Positions 8,601 to 16,656 of a DNA stretch of 64,000 nt are shown here, in pieces (positions within the stretch are counted from its first letter, which is position 1; each line of letters opens with the position of its first letter). This stretch comes from Roseovarius sp. TE539 (GTDB lineage Bacteria; Pseudomonadota; Alphaproteobacteria; Rhodobacterales; Rhodobacteraceae), in NCBI RefSeq assembly GCF_003298505.1, contig NZ_QNGB01000015.1:1-64000 (forward strand), read 5' to 3'. The notes beneath the pieces are model-generated. The model ran no database searches and had not been told where the DNA came from. It saw only the letters and a list, made by a program, of their open reading frames with translations. Both the position numbers and the translations under genes were made by a program.

Positions 8601-9551
8601 ATGTCCCGATTTACCACCGACCCGCCATCCGCGCAGGTGAGGCTTGCCTACGCGGTGCTGATACTCACGACGATTTTCTGGGGCGGCAACGCCGTCGCGG
8701 GGCGTCTGGCGGTCGGGCACGTTTCGCCCATGGTGCTCACGGCGTTGCGCTGGACCGTGGCGGTGGCGATCCTTTCGGTGATCGCAGGGCCGCGCCTACT
8801 GCGGGAACGACAAAAGGTGAAGGCGCATCTGCCACTCTTGTTCGCCTATGGCGCCATAGGTTTCGCCGGTTTCAACATTGCGCTCTATTCCGCTCTCAAC
8901 CACACCACGGCGATCAATGTGGCAATCTGGCAGGCGGCGATTCCGATCTTCATCTTCATGCTGAATTTCGCGGCCTTCCGGGTACAGGCAAGCTGGGCGC
9001 AGGCTGTCGGGGTGGTGATCTCGCTGGCAGGTGTGGCGGTGGTGGCCTCCGAGGGCAGCATGGCGCGGCTCATGGCGCTGCGGATCGGTGCCGGTGATGC
9101 ACTGATGGCTCTGGCGGCGCTTTTCTACGCCAGCTATTCGGTGGCGCTTCGCTTCCGTCCGGACATCCACTGGAGCGCGCATGTTCTGGTCATGGCCATC
9201 GCCGCGACGGTGATCTCTTGGCCCATGGCACTGCTGGAGCTTTCCGGGCCACGCGGGATCTGGCCGGATGGTCAGGGATGGCTGGTGATCATTTACGCCG
9301 CGGTCTTCCCGGCCATCATCGCGCAGACGCTCTATATTCGCGGTGTCAGCATCATAGGTTCGAACCGTGGTGGCCTGTTCGTGAATCTGGTGCCGGTCAT
9401 GGGAACATTGCTGGCAATCCTTGTTCTCGGAGAGCGTTTCGGCGCCCATCATGCATTGGCGATGCTTCTGGTGGGCGCAGGTATCTGGCTGTCGGAAAAA
9501 GGCTTTCCGGGGCGTCCGGGCCGGCGGACCATTCCGAAAGACGAAACCTGA
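8601..9551 (+). CDS. EamA/DMT-family inner-membrane exporter
   Basis: Ten-helix drug/metabolite transporter of the EamA family, 316 residues, made of two EamA repeats. The first begins VLILTTIFWGGNAVAGRLA, the second around DALMALAALFYASYSVALRF, and it ends with GVSIIGSNRGGLFVNLVPVMGTLLAILVLGE. Members export amino acids or small metabolites, and no substrate can be assigned. The in-frame GTG immediately before the ATG at 8601 is an alternative start. It shares a 178-bp divergent region with the solute-binding protein gene. Confidence 0.88.
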   Translation: MSRFTTDPPSAQVRLAYAVLILTTIFWGGNAVAGRLAVGHVSPMVLTALRWTVAVAILSVIAGPRLLRERQKVKAHLPLLFAYGAIGFAGFNIALYSALNHTTAINVAIWQAAIPIFIFMLNFAAFRVQASWAQAVGVVISLAGVAVVASEGSMARLMALRIGAGDALMALAALFYASYSVALRFRPDIHWSAHVLVMAIAATVISWPMALLELSGPRGIWPDGQGWLVIIYAAVFPAIIAQTLYIRGVSIIGSNRGGLFVNLVPVMGTLLAILVLGERFGAHHALAMLLVGAGIWLSEKGFPGRPGRRTIPKDET

Positions 9552-9698
9552 CAGATCCCCGCCTGCGGCGGCCGGGATTAACGAGTTCCAAACTGCCCGG
9601 ACGCGCCGCCCACGATTTGTTGGTCCTTCCGGTCGAAAACCCTGTGCACTTCAACCGGCATCGCGGTCTTGCGTATGCCCGCAATCACAGGAGCGCCC

Positions 9699-9962
9699 AT
9701 GAATCCCTTCGAGAATCGATCCGTGTCCCTTTCCGGCCCGGCAACGGATGCCTTGCCGGTGATCCCCGACGATGCGGCCGATCTGCCCGCCGTGGCGATT
9801 GGCCTATACATAGAAACCGGCGGTGCGGTCAGCGTGGATACGGTATCAGGCGGCACCCGGACGCTCGCGATGACAGACTTCTCGATCCTGCCGGTCGGGG
9901 TGCGCCGGGTGCGGTCCACCGGGACAACGGCCGCGGGCATCCATGCGCTGGTACTGGCATGA
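9699..9962 (+). CDS. ghsA: GTA head-spike base protein (RCAP_rcc01079 family)
   Basis: Small 87-residue protein whose sequence follows the gene transfer agent spike-base family: NPFENRSVSLSGPATDALPV at the N-terminus, DLPAVAIGLYIETGGAV in the middle, and DFSILPVGVRRVRSTGTT near the end. In Rhodobacter capsulatus the homologue forms the base of head spikes that bind recipient capsule, encoded away from the main GTA cluster. The ATG at 9699 has AGGAG six bases upstream. Its stop overlaps the start of the next gene (ATGA), so the two spike genes are translationally coupled. No other GTA genes lie in this window. Confidence 0.85.
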   Translation: MNPFENRSVSLSGPATDALPVIPDDAADLPAVAIGLYIETGGAVSVDTVSGGTRTLAMTDFSILPVGVRRVRSTGTTAAGIHALVLA

Positions 9963-10780
9963 AGATCATCACGGATCTTTCCGTCACCGCAATGCCTGCG
10001 CCCGGCCGCCGCGCCTGGCATCCGGGCAGGCTGTTCAACGGCGGGGCGCAAGGGGCCTGGTTCGATCCCATGGATGCCGCATCGGTGTTCACTGATGTGG
10101 CCGGCACGATCCTCGCGGCGCCCGGCGATGCTGTGGCGCACATGGCCGACAAGTCGGGCAACGGCCATCATGCGGTTCAGGCCGCGCCGGCGGCGCGCCC
10201 TTTTCTCAGGCAGGACCCGGAGGGCAGGCGGTACCTGGAGTTTGACGGCATTGACGATCATCTTCTCACCGCCCCAGTGGACATGACGGCCACACAGCGG
10301 GCCACGGCTGTTGCCGGTCTGCGCAAACTGAGCAGCGATCACGCCCGCGTGGTACTGGGCCACAACGTGCCATCCGTTTCGCCGGGCGGGTTCGATCTTC
10401 TGACCTCCACCGGGGCCAATGCCTTTGTTTCGGTTCTGGCGCGCTCGACATCGGGCAGCACCTCTCAGTGTGGCGTGACACAATGGAGAACACCCCCCAT
10501 TTCCCTGGTCGTTACCGGACGGATGGATTTCTCCGCCCCGGCCGGAGGGGAGGTGCGGCTTCGCATCGACTCCGAAGAATTTGCCCAGACAATCGGCACG
10601 GGTACCGAGAACAACGGGACATTCGGCAACGGCCCGCTGAGTATCGGTGCAAGACCCAACGCGACGGCCTTTCACCAAGGCCATCTTCACGGGGCCCTGG
10701 TTTGCGGGCGCGAACTTTCGGCGGTCGAACTGTCAAACCTTGAGACGTGGATGATCGAAAGGGCACCGGACGCCGTTTAG
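9959..10780 (+). CDS. ghsB: GTA head-spike fibre protein, LamG-like (GhsB-type)
   Basis: Protein of 273 residues downstream of and coupled to ghsA (ATGA overlap), matching the R. capsulatus rcc01079-rcc01080 arrangement. Its C-terminal two thirds looks like a concanavalin/LamG beta-sandwich: DKSGNGHHAVQ, YLEFDGIDDHLL, a central VVTGRMDFSA strand, and LHGALVCGRELSAVELSNLE. That fold is typical of carbohydrate-binding fibre heads. The expected role is attachment of GTA particles to recipient capsular polysaccharide. It sits next to a surface-glycan locus on the opposite strand, which may be chance. The fibre part varies quickly between strains, so assignment leans on fold pattern and context. 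Confidence 0.75.
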   Translation: MKIITDLSVTAMPAPGRRAWHPGRLFNGGAQGAWFDPMDAASVFTDVAGTILAAPGDAVAHMADKSGNGHHAVQAAPAARPFLRQDPEGRRYLEFDGIDDHLLTAPVDMTATQRATAVAGLRKLSSDHARVVLGHNVPSVSPGGFDLLTSTGANAFVSVLARSTSGSTSQCGVTQWRTPPISLVVTGRMDFSAPAGGEVRLRIDSEEFAQTIGTGTENNGTFGNGPLSIGARPNATAFHQGHLHGALVCGRELSAVELSNLETWMIERAPDAV

Positions 10781-10872
10781 ATACGCGACCGGCCCGGGAA
10801 GATGGCAAGGACGACGTCAAGGCCGATCAACGGGTCGCGCGGCCCCGGCGACGCGCGACGCATCCCGGCGCG

Positions 10873-12165
10873 TTACTGCCGGCGGGTCTGCTCGAATATA
10901 TCCAGGAACCTGCGCATTCCCCGGCGCATCGAAAGTTCGCGCCAATAATAGGCGCGTGCTTTCCCGCCCAGTGCCGCGCGGTCCCCCGGGGTCATTCCGG
11001 CGAATGTCCGTGTGGCTGCGGCGATTGCCGCAGGCTGACCGGGGGCCACCGTCAATCCGCACCCTGCGTCGGCCACCAGCCGCGCCGCGTCGCCGCGAAC
11101 CCCCAGAAGGATCGGCTTGCCGGCCAGCATGTAGGCCTGAAGCTTTGACGGGATCGTGATCGCGAACAATGGGTCGTCGTGCAGATGGACCAACAGAACC
11201 TCCGCCGCGGTCAGGTAAGCGCCGACATCCGAAGGCGCCACGCGCGGAAGGAAGACGACATTCCTCAGGCCCAGTGCCCTGGTCCTGTCCTTCAGCCCGG
11301 TCAGCGCGACGCCCGACCCGAGAATGCAGAAAGTCGCGACCTTGCCAAAACCCTGTTGTTCAAGGAGATGCGCCGCGCCTATCACCGCTTCAAGGTTCTG
11401 CGCCGGACCTATGTTGCCCGCAAAAAGAATCTTCAGCCCGGGAAGATCCTGCATACTGCCGGGGGGCGGGCCCGGGTCGTCGAGATGCGCTGCCTCCTGC
11501 GTCCAGCCTGTGATTGTTGTCATCTTCCGGGACGGGACGCCGCGTTCGCGAAGTCTCTGGCACATTCCGTGCGAATGCAGGATGATGTGACCGGCACGGG
11601 CGTACATCCAGTTGCATGCAAGATTGATTGTCCAGAGGATTGCGGGGTTTGCAACCATGCCCGTGGCGGGCAGGGTATCGGGCCACAGATCGTGTATGTC
11701 GACGACGAAGGGTGTGCGGCGAAAAAGGCTTGCGCCGGTGGCCGCGAGGCCGACCGTAAGAGGCGGGTGATAAGCATAGACAAGATTTGCCCTGCGTGCG
11801 ACCAGCGTCAGGTACAAGAATGCGGACAGAAGAAAGCTGAGATAGTTCAGGGCGCGTCCGATACGGCTTTTCCCGTGGCTGGGGAACAGGGCGAGACGGG
11901 TGATCGAAATGCCGTTCTGCGAGGTTCGCCTGAGCGGCCGGATGCGGAACCCGTCATAAATCCTGCCGCCGGGATAGTTCGGGAACCCGGTCACGACCTC
12001 AACGTCGTATCCCGCCTCTGCGACAGCCTCGGCGAATGCCTGGCCCTTGTAGACCGGTTCGGGATCATAGAACTGCATCAGGAGGATGATACGGGGCCTT
12101 GTCGCCGTGTCTTTTCCCGCCGCGTCTTCAGCCAAGGTCGTTCCCGCGAATCCCGTCCCAGCCAT
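10873..12165 (-). CDS. Glycosyltransferase family 4, WbuB-like
   Basis: GT-B retaining glycosyltransferase of 430 residues, similar to WbuB/L-fucosamine transferases. The N-terminal donor-independent domain carries MQFYDPEPVYKGQAFAEAV and FPNYPGGRIYDGFR, followed by VVDIHDLWPDTLPATG. The C-terminal GT4 domain has LKILFAGNIGPAQNLEAVI and PSKLQAYMLAGKPILLGVRG. As the last gene of the glycan cluster, after fnlC, it is a natural candidate to add L-FucNAc to the lipid-linked glycan. The ATG used overlaps fnlC by 38 bases; a TTG at 12135 is an alternative start. Confidence 0.85.
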   Translation of the reverse strand: MAGTGFAGTTLAEDAAGKDTATRPRIILLMQFYDPEPVYKGQAFAEAVAEAGYDVEVVTGFPNYPGGRIYDGFRIRPLRRTSQNGISITRLALFPSHGKSRIGRALNYLSFLLSAFLYLTLVARRANLVYAYHPPLTVGLAATGASLFRRTPFVVDIHDLWPDTLPATGMVANPAILWTINLACNWMYARAGHIILHSHGMCQRLRERGVPSRKMTTITGWTQEAAHLDDPGPPPGSMQDLPGLKILFAGNIGPAQNLEAVIGAAHLLEQQGFGKVATFCILGSGVALTGLKDRTRALGLRNVVFLPRVAPSDVGAYLTAAEVLLVHLHDDPLFAITIPSKLQAYMLAGKPILLGVRGDAARLVADAGCGLTVAPGQPAAIAAATRTFAGMTPGDRAALGGKARAYYWRELSMRRGMRRFLDIFEQTRRQ

Positions 12166-13279
12166 TCGAGAGGCGCGCTGTCCCGATAATCAGCGAAACC
12201 ACCCGCTCGGACGTGTTGGTGATGCAATATTCCGTCGGCGCCGGTCGTGCGGTGGCATTGCCCTGATATTCCGCGAACATCCTCGTGGCCGCCGTGGCAC
12301 CCTCAAGAATGCCTTCGGGATCCGGTGTCGACAGAATGATGTTGCCCGCATCCAGGCTTTCGGGGCGCTCTATGGCGTCGCGCGGGGTAACGGCCGGAAA
12401 CCCGAGGATCGCACTTTCCTCGGCAATCGTGCCACTGTCGGAGATGACGCAGAAAGCATCTTTTTGCAGCTTGTTGTAATCGTGAAAGCCGAATGGCGGC
12501 ATCCAGCGTATCCTGTTGTCGGACGATCCCGCTTCCATCGCATCCAGACGCTTGCGGGTTCGCGGATGCGTCGACACGATCACCGGCATGTCATGCCGGA
12601 GCGCCAGCGCGTTCAGCGCCTCGACCAACCCGGAAAGCCGTGCGGAATTGTCAACGTTTTCCTCGCGATGCAGGGAGGCAACGAAATACTTCCCGGCGCT
12701 CAGGCCGAGGCGTTCGATCACGTCCGAGGCGTCGATACCGCCGCGGTAGTGGCTGAGCACTTCGCCCATGGGTGAGCCAGTCAGGTAGATGCGACGATGA
12801 TGAATCCCCTCGGACAGGAGGTGCCGGCGGGCATGTTCGGAATAGACCAGGTTGAAGTCCGCGATGTGATCCACCACCTTGCGATTGGTTTCTTCGGGAA
12901 CGTTCCTGTCGAAGGAGCGATTGCCGGCTTCCATGTGGTACACGGGGATCTTCATCCGTCTGGCGATCATGGCCGAAAGCGCCGAGTTGGTGTCACCGAG
13001 AACCAGAACGGCATCCGGCCTGTCGGCCGTGAGAATACGTTCCGTTCCGGTCAGGATCCTGGCCAGCATCTCGCCCAGCGTGCCACCGCCGGCGCCCAGG
13101 AAATGATCGGGTTGCCGCAAGTCCAGATCCCTGAAGAAGACTTCACCCAGGGCAGGGTCGGGGTTCTGGCCGGTATGGACGATCTTGTGATCACAATACC
13201 TGTCCAGACGCGCGATGATGCGCGACAGACGGATGATCTCGGGCCGCGTTCCAAGGATTGTGTGGATTTTGAGTTTCAT
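12128..13279 (-). CDS. fnlC: UDP-2-acetamido-2,6-dideoxy-L-talose 2-epimerase (WecB-like, FnlC/CapG)
   Basis: Non-hydrolysing UDP-sugar 2-epimerase of the WecB fold, 383 residues. It shows ILGTRPEIIRLSRIIARL, the VHTGQNPDPALGEVFF segment typical of the FnlC/CapG/WbjD group, HMEAGNRSFDRNVPEE, and CVISDSGTIAEESAILGFPA. With CapE and CapF encoded just upstream, it completes UDP-N-acetyl-L-fucosamine synthesis by inverting C2. The ATG at 13279 gives the standard opening MKLKIHTILGTRPE; a longer frame to 13459 overlaps the polymerase gene. A plain UDP-GlcNAc 2-epimerase is the alternative, made less likely by the neighbours. Confidence 0.87.
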   Translation of the reverse strand: MKLKIHTILGTRPEIIRLSRIIARLDRYCDHKIVHTGQNPDPALGEVFFRDLDLRQPDHFLGAGGGTLGEMLARILTGTERILTADRPDAVLVLGDTNSALSAMIARRMKIPVYHMEAGNRSFDRNVPEETNRKVVDHIADFNLVYSEHARRHLLSEGIHHRRIYLTGSPMGEVLSHYRGGIDASDVIERLGLSAGKYFVASLHREENVDNSARLSGLVEALNALALRHDMPVIVSTHPRTRKRLDAMEAGSSDNRIRWMPPFGFHDYNKLQKDAFCVISDSGTIAEESAILGFPAVTPRDAIERPESLDAGNIILSTPDPEGILEGATAATRMFAEYQGNATARPAPTEYCITNTSERVVSLIIGTARLSNGWDGIRGNDLG

Positions 13280-13325
13280 GGATATGCCCGTCCCGGAAAG
13301 GATTGGTTCTCGCAATGCGCGCGCA

Positions 13326-14513
13326 TCATGCGCCGGCCTCGTGACGTTCAAGTGATCGCAGGCGCCCGATCGAGAGCCCGATGATTGTCCACATGAAAGG
13401 ATCCCAGGCGATGAAGGTCGAGAAACTCGCGAAATAGGTGAAGATGACGAGCAGGACAAAGAAGGTCAGATGGCTGTCCCCGTATTGCCGGCTTCTGAGC
13501 AGGAGGTGACCGACGAGTGCCGAAAGGCCCAGAAAGACGAGGGTTCCCGGCACAATACCGTACAGCAGCCAGAAATGTGCGAAGATGACATCGACACCGT
13601 TCGTGATCCAGTCTGTTGTGCTGAACTCCATCGCGGCCCTGGCGTTGAATTGCGAGCCGAACCCGGTCCCGAAAAGTAATCTCACGCCCTCTTGTAACTC
13701 TAGGAAAACCGAGGAAATCACGCTCCAGCGCCCGCTGGTAAAATCATCGAGCCCCCCGAAATCACGCAGGAGTCGAAGATTGATCATTTCCGCAATGCCC
13801 GCCCCGACATCCGACGCGATCAGGACCGGCGCCAGGACAATTGAAATGACGGCCAGACCGGCCGAAAGGATCAATCCATTTCCCAGAAGGATGACCACGA
13901 TCGCGGCAACCCACAATCCGCGTTTTAGGGTGAGGAAAAGCAGAAGTGCCGCGAATACGGCGTGTATCACCTTGGGGCCCCGGTATGCCAACCCGAAACA
14001 GAGCGGCCACGCCAGCGCCTGAAGGGAAACGGAGAGGTGGATTGCGCCACTGACCGTAGAGAAGATTCCCACGATCACGAAAGTCGAGAACGAGAGGATC
14101 AAGAGCGACGTAGTCCTTGCCCATCGGAACAGGAATGCGTGCGAGTCCAGGGCGATTGTCGAGGCCGAGGCGATGCAGGTGAACGCTATGATGTTGTGAA
14201 AAAGATGGGCTGCAATCATTCTTGTGCCGTTTCCAGCGGCGACTCCCGTCACGAGGCCCAGAACCGACAATCCCGCTATGATGACGAGGACATGGCTTGC
14301 CAGCCAGGGCACGTGGCGCCCGCGGATCAGGTTCATTGCCAGAAAGAAGGCCATCATGACCACGAAAATGATCCGTCCGAAAAGCGACGCTCCGGTCACG
14401 TGAAAGGACGGCATGTAATGCGGGGCAATGGATTCCTGAAAGAACGACACCAGGAAAAGCGTGTACCCGATGGTGATGAAACACAGATGGGTCCTTGTGA
14501 TGTTGAGCGTCAT
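13326..14513 (-). CDS. wzy: O-antigen/capsule polymerase-like membrane protein (Wzy candidate)
   Basis: Hydrophobic protein of 395 residues with roughly ten or more predicted transmembrane segments. It has a larger loop after about residue 240, around LRDFGGLDDFTSGRWSVISSVF and LLFGTGFGSQFNARAA, a pattern typical of Wzy/O-antigen ligase family proteins (G-x-G-x and SGR motifs). Wzy proteins are poorly conserved, so the call rests on topology, the loop motifs and position in a Wzx/Wzy-type locus between capF and fnlC. It starts 4 bp after the capF stop. Confidence 0.72.
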   Translation of the reverse strand: MTLNITRTHLCFITIGYTLFLVSFFQESIAPHYMPSFHVTGASLFGRIIFVVMMAFFLAMNLIRGRHVPWLASHVLVIIAGLSVLGLVTGVAAGNGTRMIAAHLFHNIIAFTCIASASTIALDSHAFLFRWARTTSLLILSFSTFVIVGIFSTVSGAIHLSVSLQALAWPLCFGLAYRGPKVIHAVFAALLLFLTLKRGLWVAAIVVILLGNGLILSAGLAVISIVLAPVLIASDVGAGIAEMINLRLLRDFGGLDDFTSGRWSVISSVFLELQEGVRLLFGTGFGSQFNARAAMEFSTTDWITNGVDVIFAHFWLLYGIVPGTLVFLGLSALVGHLLLRSRQYGDSHLTFFVLLVIFTYFASFSTFIAWDPFMWTIIGLSIGRLRSLERHEAGA

Positions 14514-14517
14514 TGCA

Positions 14518-15642
14518 TCACCCGTCCCGAGGCCCGTTTTTCAAACCGTCCTCATGATAGGTGTCCCGGGCATCGGGCTGAAAAATCTCGTTGGCCCATA
14601 TGAGAAGGATGGCAGGGCACTTGCCGATGTTCTCGAGGGTATGGATCCAGCCCGGCCGGGTCCAGAATGATTGGTTCTCGTTGACGGTCCGGTGAATCGG
14701 AGTGCCGCCACGGGTGTCGCGCTCCACCAGTTTTATTCGGCCCTGAACGAGGTGGAACCGCTCGCATTTGGTGTTGTGGAAATGCTGCCCCCGGGTCTTG
14801 CCGGGGTTTATGGTAAGCAAGGACACCTGCCCGAATTTCCCGGACTTGAACACTTCGCTGAAGCTGCCGGTTTCCGACCCGATCCGGCCGGGGGTATGCA
14901 CGCGCCGTTCCTGTTCGAGCGCGCTCAGGTAAGTGGCCTGCAGCTGTTTTCCCAGCGGGGTGTCGATCTCGGGCAACCACGATGTGTCGCGCGTTGCGTG
15001 GATGGCTTCTATGACGCGGGCGACCTCTCCGACCGTGGTCCGCCGGGTTGGAAACCTTTCGAAGATCGTTGCCCCTGCCGTATCGGTCGCGTCCAGCTTG
15101 CGGAGGATAATGTCGATCAGGTCATCGATATACAGCAGGTCCACGGCCGAGTCCGGGTCGTGAACGCTGAGTGGCTCTTCGTTGATGACCTGCGACACGA
15201 ATGTGGCCACGAAGGAATTGTGATGGGGTCGCGCCCATTTGCCGAACAGGTTCGGCAGCCGCCAGATGGCAGGTATCCATCCCATTTGCGGTGCGATGCT
15301 TCGCAGCAGGTCCTCTCCGTCCCTTTTCGAACGGCCATAGAGGCCACCCTGCGGGGCCTTGACCGTTGAGGCATAATGGAAAAACGATGCCGGCCCGCGC
15401 GGGACGAAACATTCCAGCACCTGCCGCATGTAGGTCACATTGCCGGTCCGGAACTCATCTTCTGTCGCCGCCCGGCTGGTGCCCGCCAGATGCACGATAT
15501 GGTCGGCCTTGCATCCCGAGAATGAATTCAGGTCGCTGGTGCGGGTCAGCGCCACGACATCGAACTTCGTGCGGGTCTTCAGGGCGACGACGAGGTTCTG
15601 CCCCACGAAACCGGATGCCCCGGTTACGACGATCCGTCCCAT
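14518..15642 (-). CDS. capF: Bifunctional C3-epimerase/C4-reductase CapF (FnlB)
   Basis: Two-domain protein of 374 residues. The first is an SDR-type NAD(P)H reductase (TGASGFVGQNLVVALK, then GLYGRSKRDGEDLL supplying YxxxK). The second is a C-terminal cupin (GQHFHNTKCERFHLVQGRIKL), the distinctive CapF architecture. Family knowledge: the cupin epimerises C3 of the CapE product and the SDR domain reduces C4, giving UDP-6-deoxy-L-talNAc, which FnlC turns into UDP-L-FucNAc. It lies 3 bp after capE and 4 bp before wzy. The match in both domains plus the capE and fnlC neighbours makes this a firm call. Confidence 0.92.
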   Translation of the reverse strand: MGRIVVTGASGFVGQNLVVALKTRTKFDVVALTRTSDLNSFSGCKADHIVHLAGTSRAATEDEFRTGNVTYMRQVLECFVPRGPASFFHYASTVKAPQGGLYGRSKRDGEDLLRSIAPQMGWIPAIWRLPNLFGKWARPHHNSFVATFVSQVINEEPLSVHDPDSAVDLLYIDDLIDIILRKLDATDTAGATIFERFPTRRTTVGEVARVIEAIHATRDTSWLPEIDTPLGKQLQATYLSALEQERRVHTPGRIGSETGSFSEVFKSGKFGQVSLLTINPGKTRGQHFHNTKCERFHLVQGRIKLVERDTRGGTPIHRTVNENQSFWTRPGWIHTLENIGKCPAILLIWANEIFQPDARDTYHEDGLKNGPRDG

Positions 15643-15645
15643 GCC

Positions 15646-16644
15646 TCAAAAATCCAGAGCACGGGTCGAGCGCAGCAGCTCGCAGACGCGCTCGGCGTTC
15701 AGTTGCTCGGTGTTGCCGGAGTGATAACCGTCAAGGTCGGCATCGTTCCTGTCCGCGCCCTCGATCGTGAAGCGGCTGTAGTTCAGGCTGCGCGCATCCT
15801 GCTTGACGCGAAAGTAGTCGCCCCGGTCCTCGGCCCGCTCCAGTTCCTCGACACTGAGCAGGGCCTCGCGGTCCTTTTCACCATGGCGCTTGCCGATGAT
15901 CCTGATTTCCGGATCGTTCCTGCCCATCAGGGCGCCGACCGCCCGCGCCAGGATGTCCAGCCGCGCGCCGGGGGCCTTCTGCACGAAGATGTCGCCACAG
16001 GATCCGTATTCGAAAGCATGGAGGACCAGATCGACCGATTGCTCCATCGTCATCATGAACCGCGTCATGCTTGGCTTGGTCACGGTCATCGCACCACCTT
16101 CGCGCATCTGGCGGATGAAAAGCGGGATCACCGACCCGCGAGAACCGATCACGTTCCCGTATCGGGTAATGGAAATCCGTGTCTTGCCGCTGTCCCGGGC
16201 CTTGGCGCCGATCACCTTCTCCATCATCGCCTTAGAGGTCCCCATCGCGTTGATCGGATAGACCGCCTTGTCGGTGCTCAGGCACACGACGCGCGATACC
16301 CCCGCCGCAATCGCCGCGGTCAACATGTTGTGGGTTCCGACAACGTTGGTCTTGACGGCTTCCATCGGAAAGAATTCGCATGACGGGACCTGCTTGAGCG
16401 CGGCCGCGTGAAAGATGTAATCCGCCCCCTCGACCGCGGGACGGATCGACTCCGTGTCGCGCACGTCGCCGATGTAGAACCTGATCTTTTCGGACGCGTG
16501 TTTCAGGCGCAGGTCTTCCTGTTTTTTCTCGTCACGGCTCAGGATACGGATTTCCTGCAGATCGCTGTCGACAAGCCGTTCCAGAACCGTGGATCCGAAC
16601 GAGCCGGTGCCGCCTGTGATCAAGAGCGTCTTGTTGCGGAGCAT
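15646..16644 (-). CDS. capE: UDP-GlcNAc 4,6-dehydratase (inverting), CapE/FnlA type
   Basis: Extended SDR of 332 residues that dehydrates UDP-GlcNAc and inverts C5. It has TGGTGSFGSTVLERL, FYIGDVRD, AALKQVPSCEFFPMEAVKTN (CapE type rather than the HVPIAEYNPLE form of PseB), and CLSTDKAVYPINAMGTSKAMMEK. In that last segment Met occupies the usual SDR tyrosine position. It starts the UDP-L-FucNAc branch. Its product, the 4-keto-L-arabino-hexulose, is also the substrate expected by the PseC encoded just upstream, and no separate pseB is present in the locus. The ATG at 16644 has an ideal GGAGG; an in-frame ATG at 16656 lacks one. Confidence 0.9.
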   Translation of the reverse strand: MLRNKTLLITGGTGSFGSTVLERLVDSDLQEIRILSRDEKKQEDLRLKHASEKIRFYIGDVRDTESIRPAVEGADYIFHAAALKQVPSCEFFPMEAVKTNVVGTHNMLTAAIAAGVSRVVCLSTDKAVYPINAMGTSKAMMEKVIGAKARDSGKTRISITRYGNVIGSRGSVIPLFIRQMREGGAMTVTKPSMTRFMMTMEQSVDLVLHAFEYGSCGDIFVQKAPGARLDILARAVGALMGRNDPEIRIIGKRHGEKDREALLSVEELERAEDRGDYFRVKQDARSLNYSRFTIEGADRNDADLDGYHSGNTEQLNAERVCELLRSTRALDF

Positions 16645-16656
16645 GGGGCCCTCCAT

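Noticed and set aside
15646-16644. Calling this gene pseB
   Set aside because: The segment KQVPSCEFFPMEAVKTN and the following capF and fnlC fit CapE/FnlA; PseB has a different version of that motif. A shared role is given as a finding instead.
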